Below are positions 1 to 6,620 of a stretch of DNA of 15,510 bases, piece by piece (within the stretch, counting starts at the first letter, position 1; each line of letters opens with the position of its first letter). The stretch lies in the NCBI GenBank assembly GCA_964402115.1, contig CAYOBW010000166.1, positions 1-15,510 of the forward strand, written 5' to 3'. Source of the DNA: CAYOBW01 sp964402115 (GTDB lineage: Bacteria; Verrucomicrobiota; Kiritimatiellia; UBA8416; CAYOBW01). The notes beneath the pieces were generated by a model. The model had not been told where the DNA came from. It saw only the letters and a list, made by a program, of their open reading frames with translations, and did not search any database. The position numbers and the translations under genes are program-made.

Positions 1-1032
1 GTAGAGCGTCGTGGTCTTGCCGCTGCCGGTCGGCCCCGTCAGCAAAATGACGCCGTGGGGCAGGGCGCCCAGGTACTCGATCTGCGGCGCCTGGCGCTCC
101 GTAAGACCGAGGTGGGTGAGGTCGATGAACATGGACTTGCGGTTGAGTATCCGCATGTTGACCGTCTCGCCGTAGTGCGTCGGCAGAATGGAGACGCGCA
201 GGTCGAACTCGTCCGCGCCGAACCGCACCTTGATGCGGCCATCGTGCGGCTTGCGACGCTCGGCGATGTTCATGTCCGCCATGATCTTGACGCACGAGGC
301 GATGGCGCGCGATAACTGGTGCACGCCGCGCGGCACGGGGATTTCCTGCAAAATGCCGTCAATGCGGTAGCGCAGGCTGATGCGGCTTTCGAAGGGCTCC
401 ATGTGGATGTCGGTGGCGCCCATCCGGATGGCCTCGGCGACGATCTGGTTGACGAACTTGATCACGCCTTCGTCCGCGGTTTCGATGGCGAGATCCGTGC
501 CCTTGGATGCCGGCCCGCGGTCGCCGGCCATCTCGACCAGGTTGTCGATGGCCTCGATCCCCAGCCCGTAGAAGTACTTGACCGTCTTCGTGATATCGCT
601 CTCGGTGCAAAGCATCCACTCGACGCCGAGGTTCAGCACCATGCGCAGGCTGTCCACGGTCGACACCATCGGCACGGACGACGTGGCGATGGTGATGACT
701 TCGCCGTCGAGCTTGATCGGCATGATATTGTAACGTAAGGCGACACGGGCCTGCACACGGGCCACCGCTTCCGGCTGAATCTTGAACTCGGCAATGTGAT
801 GAAAGGGGATGCTCGTCAACTCGGATAGGGCACGCAGGATCTCGGCCTCGGGAACCAGACCATCCTTGAGCAGCAACCGGTCGAGACCCTCGTTCGTCAA
901 AGCCCGGCGGGCATTCAGGTCCTCGATCTGCGCACGCGTGACGAGCCCGCGCTCTTCAAGACGGTGCCCCAACTCGAAGAGGAGGCTATCCGAGAAGAAC
1001 CGGATCTCTCTCTGGCCCGCCGTTTCTTCCAT
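1..1032 (-). CDS. pilB: PilB/GspE-family assembly ATPase, N-terminal part
   Basis: This is the cytoplasmic hexameric ATPase that drives pilus or pseudopilus assembly. The frame is open from ATG at 1032 to the left edge, giving 344 residues and no stop. Residues 15-155 form a GspE/MshE N-terminal (MshEN-like) region with two helical motifs (FELGHRLEERGLV, then DRLLLKDGLV). Residues 190-300 are the N2 domain, with ATDIHMEP at 206-213 and RISLRYRIDGIL after it. The Walker A motif GPTGSGKTT is at 333-341, just before the sequence runs out. Walker B, the Asp and His boxes and the zinc-binding Cys cluster would lie beyond the edge. The start is supported by AAGGGA about 5-6 nt upstream and by the 9-nt gap to the stop of the PilP-like gene. 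The family call is firm; PilB versus GspE cannot be settled from this fragment. Confidence 0.95.
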   Translation of the reverse strand, partial: MEETAGQREIRFFSDSLLFELGHRLEERGLVTRAQIEDLNARRALTNEGLDRLLLKDGLVPEAEILRALSELTSIPFHHIAEFKIQPEAVARVQARVALRYNIMPIKLDGEVITIATSSVPMVSTVDSLRMVLNLGVEWMLCTESDITKTVKYFYGLGIEAIDNLVEMAGDRGPASKGTDLAIETADEGVIKFVNQIVAEAIRMGATDIHMEPFESRISLRYRIDGILQEIPVPRGVHQLSRAIASCVKIMADMNIAERRKPHDGRIKVRFGADEFDLRVSILPTHYGETVNMRILNRKSMFIDLTHLGLTERQAPQIEYLGALPHGVILLTGPTGSGKTTTLY

Positions 1033-1041
1033 GGGGATCCC

Positions 1042-1644
1042 TTATTCGACCGGCAGCCTGAAGGTCTGCGGTTCGCGGATGTGCAGGAGATTCGTGGATC
1101 CATCGGCCTGCGTAATCAGGACCGTCGTGTTCTCGATCGGGCCGATCTTGAGACCGCGGACGACCTTGCCGTCGGGATAGAACATCGTTCGACCGGTCTT
1201 GGAGTCCTTGAGGAGGGCCAGCGACTTGCCGTCCGTGCGCGTCAACAGCCCCTGGTAGACCACGGTAACATCCTCGTGCGTGGGTTTCGCGGTTGCGTCC
1301 GGCGGCGGCTCGACCACGACAGGCGTCACGCGGTTCGGCGGCTGCCGGACGGGGCCGTCCGGATCCTTTTGCCAGATCTTGGGCACGTGCCGACTCTCAC
1401 CCTCGCGCAGCACGAAAAGGCTTTCCGGCGCCGTCGTACTGTCGCGCGCGATGAGATAGCGACTGAAATCCATACCGCGGAGAGGCTCTTCCTTGCCTCC
1501 CGCGGCACCCGCCAGCGACGGGTAGGCGGGGGGAAAGAACTCCCGCCATGCCCACCAGCCAAGCACCATCGCCAGGGCGACGACGGCGCCGATTAACACC
1601 GCGCGAGCGTTCGCGCGCAACAACCATTTCCAGAACGCGTCCAT
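1042..1644 (-). CDS. PilP/GspC-like inner-membrane periplasmic linker
   Basis: A 200-residue bitopic protein. A short cytoplasmic N-terminus (MDAFWKWLLR) is followed by one membrane segment at about residues 13-32, a Pro-rich periplasmic linker at about 36-122, and a compact predicted beta domain at about 126-192 (VVYQGLLTRTDG, then YPDGKVVRGLKIGPIENTTVLIT). This matches PilP or the GspC HR domain: a single anchor, a flexible linker, and a small beta domain that contacts the N0/N1 region of the secretin. Gene order (PilMN, PilO, this gene, ATPase) supports the role. The start lies 4 nt after the stop of the PilO-like gene, with only a weak Shine-Dalgarno (GGGAC about 12 nt upstream), so translational coupling is likely. 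No conserved catalytic residue is expected. The assignment rests on architecture and context, not a strong motif. Confidence 0.7.
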   Translation of the reverse strand: MDAFWKWLLRANARAVLIGAVVALAMVLGWWAWREFFPPAYPSLAGAAGGKEEPLRGMDFSRYLIARDSTTAPESLFVLREGESRHVPKIWQKDPDGPVRQPPNRVTPVVVEPPPDATAKPTHEDVTVVYQGLLTRTDGKSLALLKDSKTGRTMFYPDGKVVRGLKIGPIENTTVLITQADGSTNLLHIREPQTFRLPVE

Positions 1645-1648
1645 AGCA

Positions 1649-2482
1649 TCAATGTCCCAGTGGTTCCAGCCGCTCGACCTTCTTCTTGGGAATGTCCTCG
1701 ATTAGAACATCGGGGTCTCTCAGAAACAGGAGTGCGCTCATCACGGCGCTGACCTTCAGGAGGTCCGGTTGCGCGGGCTCGACTTCCACCCGCAAACGGC
1801 GCAGCGCGAACGGCGTCTCGGGCTGCTTGGCCGCCTCGAAGAGGGCATAGATGGAGTTGAGCTGCCCGTAGAACTCCACCTTGACCGGGTACTCCTCCAT
1901 GAATGGCGGCTTCTCCGGGCGAAACACGTGCTGGATCGGGGGCAGGGGGGTGATCGCCCGGAGCATGTTGATCTTGAGGTCGAACGTGAAGTCGACAAGC
2001 TTCTCCACCGTGCGCAGTTGCAGCATCAACCGGCGGGCATCCTCGTCCCCTCTGACGACATCGTCCAGGCCCAAGTCCGTGTCCCTGAGTCGGATGCTCA
2101 TGTCGCGGGACTTCTTGAGCAGGCGCTGGCGCACTTCGAAAAGGGCGACCTTGTAGTCGATGTGACCCACGGCGTTGGTCAGCGTGTTCCCCGCTTCGCG
2201 GAAAGATTGCATGCGGGCGACCATGTTGGTCCACTCCGTGTGCATGGCGCGGTTGTGGGTTGCCTCCTGGTTACGCTTGCTCTGGAGCACATCCTCGCCG
2301 ATGAGGTAGTTCTTGCTGGCTAGCTGGGTCTGCATTCCGCTGATCTCGGCCTCCAGGCTCTGCCGTTTGCGGTTGAGCGGCAGGAGCAGGAAGAACCACA
2401 GCAGGCATAGCACAAGGCCCGCCATGCCGATGATGGCGAGCACTTGTTGCCGCTCCGACCAGGATTTCAGTTGAATAGCCAT
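1649..2482 (-). CDS. pilO: PilO/GspM-like protein resembling Amuc_1100
   Basis: A 277-residue protein. A cytoplasmic stub is followed by one membrane segment at about residues 13-34, a coiled-coil stretch at about 36-95, and a periplasmic alpha/beta region at about 150-255 (LQLRTVEKLVDFTF, then YPVKVEFYGQLNSIYALF, then FALRRLRVEVEP and LLKVSAVMSALLFL). PilO and GspM have this layout and form the inner-membrane alignment complex with PilN/GspL and PilP/GspC. The order and spacing of these segments recall Amuc_1100 of Akkermansia muciniphila, a PilO-like protein encoded beside a secretin and a PilM homologue; that comparison is from memory. The ATG shares one base with the stop of the PilM-PilN gene (TGATG), and AAGG lies 8 nt upstream. 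At 277 residues it is longer than typical proteobacterial PilO (about 200). Confidence 0.8.
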   Translation of the reverse strand: MAIQLKSWSERQQVLAIIGMAGLVLCLLWFFLLLPLNRKRQSLEAEISGMQTQLASKNYLIGEDVLQSKRNQEATHNRAMHTEWTNMVARMQSFREAGNTLTNAVGHIDYKVALFEVRQRLLKKSRDMSIRLRDTDLGLDDVVRGDEDARRLMLQLRTVEKLVDFTFDLKINMLRAITPLPPIQHVFRPEKPPFMEEYPVKVEFYGQLNSIYALFEAAKQPETPFALRRLRVEVEPAQPDLLKVSAVMSALLFLRDPDVLIEDIPKKKVERLEPLGH

Positions 2483-4131
2483 CAGGGCGCCTTCAGCTTG
2501 ACGTCTATGACGAAGGGAATGCCTCGGCCCTCGCTGCGGGGCGGCGGCGGAGCAAGCAGTTGATCGTCGCTCAGGAGGTCGGCGGACGCAACGAACTGCG
2601 CCTGCTGCAGCGCGGCGATCAGCTCCTTGACAGAGGCGAGATTGGACTTGCGCGTATACCCCTCCAACAGCACGCGCTCGAAGATCGGGAAGGTCTGCTT
2701 ATCCTCGGCCTTCTCGGAGTCGGGGCGGCGCGGCTGGGCGCCGTCCGCAGGCGGAGGGGCGAGGGGATGGGTTCCGAAGTACGAGTCGGCGTCGCCGATC
2801 ATCGTGACGAGATCCAGCTTGTCCTTCGAAACGGCGACGTGCGTAATGAGGTCACGCATCACGGTGGTGCCGCTCAGCAGTCGACGCACGGGGGCGCCCA
2901 TCTCCTGGAGCTGCGCGTTGGCATTCTTGATCTGCTCGATCTCCGCCACGAGCTTCTGCCGTCGTTGCAGACTGTTCCGCTGCTCATTGAGGTGCCTGGC
3001 CTTGCGGCTGAAATCGCGATAGCCACCCACGACACTGACCACCAGGATGAGCCCGGCCGCCACAACCGCGGCGATCCAATAGGGCTTCTGCCTGCGGAAC
3101 TTCTGTTCGTCACGCAGGCGATCCGGAAGGAGCGTGATGGGACTGAACCGGTTCGGTCCCACACACAGGGCAAGTCCGATCGCCGCGGCGAATTCCGTGT
3201 TGCGCCGTGCCGCATCCTCCCCGGTGACGACCGCGGCGATTTCCACGGGCAGCATGAACCGTTCGGCGGCCAGGGTCGCCAGGCCCGGCAGGCGCGCCGC
3301 GCCGCCGGTCAGCACCACCTTCGCGAGCTTCGCCGTGCGGTCCTGGTAGAGGCTGCGGTAGACGGAGAGGCAGGACTGGGCCTCGGACAGCCAGATGTCG
3401 GCCGCCTTCTTAAGCGGAACGGCCAGCGGTGTTGCCGGGTCGAGCGAGCCCTCGTCGAGCTTGCGCTGCTCCGCCCGGCTGCGGGGCGTGCCCTGGGCGG
3501 TCGCCAGCGTGTCGGTGAAGAGCTGCCCGCCGCTGGCAAACGTACGGGCAAACAGCAGGCCCGCGGAAGACCCTACCGCGACCTCCGTGTTGGCCCGCCC
3601 CATATTCACGTAAACCGTGGGCGGCTGCTGCCCCGGTCCAAAGACGCTGAACAGCGTGGAAATGGCAACCGGCGTGGGCACAATGTCGATCACGTCCAGG
3701 TGCAGCTCTTCAGCGGTCGCGAGCAGCGCTTCGATGAGGCTGGGGCGCGCCATCGCCACAAGAATGCGACGTTCCCCGGGGTTCAGCATGAACGGCGCCA
3801 GGCCATAGGTCATGGTCTCCGACGCCATCTCGTTGAACTTGACCACCTCCATGGCCGCGGCCTGGTCTTCCGTGCGCGGGTCGCCGGGGGGCAGGAGGAA
3901 CGGCTGGAACATCGTCTGCTGCCCCGGCATCCCCAGGACGCACGGGTACTTGCGCAGACCGACCTTCTCCGCCCACGGCGCAATCATCGCCTTGCCGCCG
4001 GAACCGTCGAGGGGGAACTGGAGCGCCTCGGTGCGCACCACGACCGGACGACCGCTGCTCAGCTTGACCCATGCCGCCTTCACCGCGTGGGTGCCGATAT
4101 CGAGACCGATAACTGTATCGTATTGCGCCAT
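2482..4131 (-). CDS. pilM: PilM-PilN fusion (GspL-like) of the assembly platform
   Basis: 549 residues. Residues 1-325 are PilM, an actin-like ATP-binding protein: VIGLDIGTHAVKAAW at 7-21 is the first phosphate loop, PTVYVNMGRANTEVAV at 171-186 the second, and VVLTGGAARLPGL at 272-284 the adenosine loop. Residues 331-340 (PITLLPDRLR) match the INLLP peptide by which PilN normally docks onto PilM. They are followed by a membrane segment at about 351-370, a coiled coil at about 376-410 and a periplasmic domain to the C-terminus, as in PilN. Most type IV pilus systems encode these as two proteins; here they are one, as in GspL of type II secretion. The ATG at 4131 gives the usual PilM N-terminus. 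A strong Shine-Dalgarno-like AGGAGAGGG (4165-4173) lies 33 nt upstream, too far to serve this start directly, so coupling to the secretin is likely. Confidence 0.88.
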   Translation of the reverse strand: MAQYDTVIGLDIGTHAVKAAWVKLSSGRPVVVRTEALQFPLDGSGGKAMIAPWAEKVGLRKYPCVLGMPGQQTMFQPFLLPPGDPRTEDQAAAMEVVKFNEMASETMTYGLAPFMLNPGERRILVAMARPSLIEALLATAEELHLDVIDIVPTPVAISTLFSVFGPGQQPPTVYVNMGRANTEVAVGSSAGLLFARTFASGGQLFTDTLATAQGTPRSRAEQRKLDEGSLDPATPLAVPLKKAADIWLSEAQSCLSVYRSLYQDRTAKLAKVVLTGGAARLPGLATLAAERFMLPVEIAAVVTGEDAARRNTEFAAAIGLALCVGPNRFSPITLLPDRLRDEQKFRRQKPYWIAAVVAAGLILVVSVVGGYRDFSRKARHLNEQRNSLQRRQKLVAEIEQIKNANAQLQEMGAPVRRLLSGTTVMRDLITHVAVSKDKLDLVTMIGDADSYFGTHPLAPPPADGAQPRRPDSEKAEDKQTFPIFERVLLEGYTRKSNLASVKELIAALQQAQFVASADLLSDDQLLAPPPPRSEGRGIPFVIDVKLKAP

Positions 4132-4179
4132 ATGCGCGTCTACGCCGGCCGGTAGTGGCGGCGTCCCTCTCCTGGCCTG

Positions 4180-4674
4180 TTAACGTCCGACGGGTTGCAG
4201 TGCCACGGGAATCGCTTCGAGAGCCCGCGGCGTTTCGACCGGCGCCAACGCCGCCTGGTTGACGGGCGCCTCCTGCGCAGCGGGGCGACGCACCGGACGC
4301 AGCGCCGGCGGTACGACCACGCCAGCTTCCGGTGGATTCGCCGCCGGGGCGCCGGCTTCGGCGGCTGGGACCGCGACGGGGGCGGGAACACGCGCCGCTG
4401 GAGCGGGAGCGGGCACGATGGGTGGCGCCGCCGGGGCGGCAGCGGGAGCCACCACGGCGGGCGCCTCAGCCGCAGCCGCGGGCGCGACCGGGGCAACTTG
4501 CGCGGGTACAACCGCAGGCGCAACCGCAGGCACAACCGCAGGCGCAACCGCAGGCACAACCACGGGTACGACCGCAGTTGCGGGCTTCACGGTGGCAGGC
4601 GCAGGCTTCGCGGTGACAGGCGGCTTCACGAGGGGCTTGACCGTAGTCGCGGGGGCGAATGGCGCCAGGGGCAC
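4180..4674 (-). other. Region coding the Pro/Ala/Val-rich secretin tail
   Basis: About 165 codons at the 3' end of the secretin gene are dominated by Pro, Ala and Val (VPAVAPAVVPA and similar). The tail lies after the last beta strands of the secretin domain, where GspD carries the short pilotin-binding S domain. It is probably an extended, disordered periplasmic extension. Confidence 0.8.
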
Positions 4675-6567
4675 CGTGGGCAGTCCCGACAAACTCGGGG
4701 CGACGGTGCGCAGCGGTAGCGGAATCAGGCTCTCGCCGCGGTCCGAGATCAACGTCGCCGTCACGAAGATGAGCAGATTCTCCTTGGTCTCCTGCACGCT
4801 CTCGCGCCGGAACAGCGCCCCCAGGAAGGGAATGGAGGAGAGGAAGGGCACCTTGTTGTCGATCCTGGTCTCGGCGGAGGAGATCAGCCCGCCCATCACA
4901 ATCGTCTCGCCGCTCTGCACGATGACCTCGGTCTCGATCTTGCGCCTGGTGAAGATCGGCAGCTTGATGAGCGACGTGTTGTTCGTGTCATTCACGCCGT
5001 TGTTGTTATTGTTATTATTGTTATTGTTATTATTGTTGCCGCCGTAGCTGCTGCCGCTGCTGGACGCAACCTCGTATTCGACCCACTCCTTGAAGGCGCT
5101 GATCTCGGGCTGCAGTAAGAGCGTGATCGCCCGCAGGTCCGCGCCGACGCTTGGCGTGACGGTCAATTCGATGCCGAGTTCCTCCAGCGTGGGCGAGCCC
5201 ACGGGGACCAGCTGGGAACCGTAGGTCGTGCCGCCGTTGCCATTGTTGCCGGTGTTGCCGTACGTTGGCATGGACTGCACGTCGTACTCCTCGAAGTAGC
5301 GGAAGTCCTCGCCGATCCGGATGTTGGCTTTCTTGTTGTTGACCGTGGTGACCTTGGGCACGGACAAGGTGCGCGCCTTGCCGGAGGTGTCCAACGCGTG
5401 CAGGACGGCCTGGAACATCGGGTCGGTCAGGACGCCCTGGTACGTCAGGTTCAGGCCCTGCGCGGCATTGGCGAAGGGCACGAAGCCGATCGCAGCCCCT
5501 TCCTTGATCTCGGTGCGGTTGAGGCGGTCGCCGCCCGCCGTGGCGCGCGTCACGCCCGCTGCGCTGTTCAGCAGCCAGTCGATCCCAAGCTCGCGCAGAT
5601 CGCTGACGGAGGTGCTGATGAAACGGGCCTCGATCAGGACCTGCGGCGGGCAGACATCGAGCCCGGCGATCAGGTCTTCCGTCAGCGCGAGATTCTGCTT
5701 CGTATTCTTGACGATCAGCACGTGGGCTTTGCTGTCGAAAAGAATGTCGGCCCCCTCAGGCTGTGGGACGAAGCGTTGCGTCGTGGTGACAAGGTTGATC
5801 TGCTGATCGCCCGTGGCGGCCGCTTCGCCGCCGCCGAGCTCGCCAATGCCCACGCCGCGCCGCAGTCGATAGAGCCGGGTCTCCATGGGGATGCCGGTCT
5901 CCATGTCCGCGCCGGGCGTCGCCCAAATCAGGTTCTTGCCCACGGCGAAGGTCACGCCGAGGTTGCGGGAGACGAACTCGAGGATCTCCACGAGTGGCAC
6001 ACTCTCCGCGTGCAGCGTCATCGTCTTCCCCGTGTCGATACTGTCGGTGATGATGTTGATGTTATCGGAGGCGCCGATCGCGAGCACGAAATCGGCCAGG
6101 CCGACATTGTCGAGATGCACGGTAACGGGACGGGCCAGAGCGGTTTCCATGTCCGTCGGATCCGTGCGCAGGGGCGTCGTCTCGCCCTGCACGCCCTGCC
6201 GCAGGCCGTACGTATCGGGCACGATCTTGTGCGCGTCGAGATCGTTGAGCAGGGTCTGGTCCGTCGCGGCGGCGCGGTTGATCACGTCCTGGCGTTGGGA
6301 TTCCGCCAGACGGGTGTTGATCTCGCGCTGCAGCGCGGAGAGCCCCGGCAGATCCGGATCCTTGCGCGTGAGATCGATGCACTCCAGCATCGCGGCGCGC
6401 AGGTCGCCGGCCGCCAGGAGCTCCTGCGCGTGCATGAGGCGGGGTGAGGCCGGTGGCGCCTTGACGGGCTTGTCGCGGCCGGCAAGGCGGATGCTGCTGC
6501 AGCCGGCCAGCACCAGTGCCGAGCAGCCGAGCGCCAGCGCAACGTTTGTCATGGTCTTGCGGTTCAT
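4180..6567 (-). CDS. pilQ: Outer-membrane lipoprotein secretin (PilQ/GspD)
   Basis: The secretin forms the outer-membrane channel for pilus or cargo exit. The ATG at 6567 (795 residues) is preferred over an upstream one at 6621: it has AGGTGA 4 nt upstream and begins a lipoprotein signal (MNRKTMTNVA...VLAGC), with the lipidated Cys at 23 followed by Ser, which fits outer-membrane sorting. A helical region at 40-120 is followed by an STN/N0-like domain at about 145-220, an N1-like region at about 265-305 and the secretin domain at about 310-610. The signature VPFLSSIPFLGALF is at 573-586, followed by LLIFVTATLI. Inside the secretin domain lie Gly/Asn-rich segments, including 13 consecutive Asn at 511-523. 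After about residue 630 comes a Pro/Ala/Val-rich tail of about 165 residues not typical of secretins. PilQ versus GspD cannot be fixed, but the PilM/N/O/P-like neighbours favour the pilus-type name. Confidence 0.92.
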   Translation of the reverse strand: MNRKTMTNVALALGCSALVLAGCSSIRLAGRDKPVKAPPASPRLMHAQELLAAGDLRAAMLECIDLTRKDPDLPGLSALQREINTRLAESQRQDVINRAAATDQTLLNDLDAHKIVPDTYGLRQGVQGETTPLRTDPTDMETALARPVTVHLDNVGLADFVLAIGASDNINIITDSIDTGKTMTLHAESVPLVEILEFVSRNLGVTFAVGKNLIWATPGADMETGIPMETRLYRLRRGVGIGELGGGEAAATGDQQINLVTTTQRFVPQPEGADILFDSKAHVLIVKNTKQNLALTEDLIAGLDVCPPQVLIEARFISTSVSDLRELGIDWLLNSAAGVTRATAGGDRLNRTEIKEGAAIGFVPFANAAQGLNLTYQGVLTDPMFQAVLHALDTSGKARTLSVPKVTTVNNKKANIRIGEDFRYFEEYDVQSMPTYGNTGNNGNGGTTYGSQLVPVGSPTLEELGIELTVTPSVGADLRAITLLLQPEISAFKEWVEYEVASSSGSSYGGNNNNNNNNNNNNNGVNDTNNTSLIKLPIFTRRKIETEVIVQSGETIVMGGLISSAETRIDNKVPFLSSIPFLGALFRRESVQETKENLLIFVTATLISDRGESLIPLPLRTVAPSLSGLPTVPLAPFAPATTVKPLVKPPVTAKPAPATVKPATAVVPVVVPAVAPAVVPAVAPAVVPAQVAPVAPAAAAEAPAVVAPAAAPAAPPIVPAPAPAARVPAPVAVPAAEAGAPAANPPEAGVVVPPALRPVRRPAAQEAPVNQAALAPVETPRALEAIPVALQPVGR
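4509..4556. repeat. Four exact 12-bp tandem copies inside the secretin tail
   Basis: The unit CAACCGCAGGC(G/A) occurs four times in a row at 4509-4520, 4521-4532, 4533-4544 and 4545-4556. The last base alternates G, A, G, A, so the higher-order period is 24 bp. Degenerate copies flank it. On the minus strand it encodes the alternating PAVA/PAVV units, so each change of copy number keeps the frame. Confidence 0.85.
4999..5037. repeat. Poly-Asn trinucleotide tract in the secretin
   Basis: Thirteen GTT/ATT triplets on the plus strand, AAC/AAT on the coding strand, encode Asn 511-523 of the secretin. The mix of codons makes this an impure repeat, so selection for the amino acid is likelier than recent slippage. 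It is a striking AT-rich island in GC-rich DNA. Confidence 0.9.
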
Positions 6568-6599
6568 GGTGTCACCTGTGGGTTGCGTATCCCGGCCGC

Positions 6600-6613
6600 C
6601 GCGCCGCGGCGCG
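6600..6613. repeat. 14-bp GC palindrome between pseudopilin and secretin genes
   Basis: CGCGCCGCGGCGCG is a perfect palindrome within the 53-nt gap between the pseudopilin stop and the secretin start. In RNA it could form a short GC hairpin ahead of the secretin ribosome binding site, and might tune the ratio of abundant pseudopilin to secretin. There is no U-run, so it is not a standard terminator. GC-rich background makes chance palindromes more likely. Confidence 0.4.
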
Positions 6614-6620
6614 CGGCGCA

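Noticed and set aside
2560..4155. A 531-codon open frame on the plus strand, opposite the PilM-PilN gene
   Set aside because: Its product is Arg/Gly/His-rich with no domain, and the opposite strand carries clear PilM motifs. It is an antisense artefact of GC-rich codon use.
4509..4556. Short regularly spaced repeats considered as a CRISPR array
   Set aside because: The 12-bp units are directly adjacent with no unique spacers, and they encode protein in frame.
4259..5047. Plus-strand open frame giving Ala/Gly/Thr-rich protein that ends in poly-Leu
   Set aside because: It is the complement of the secretin tail and the poly-Asn tract. The repetitive look comes from the secretin coding repeats.
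5398..6447. 349-codon plus-strand open frame opposite the secretin
   Set aside because: No recognisable domain and an Arg/His/Gln-rich composition typical of antisense frames; the secretin frame explains this DNA.
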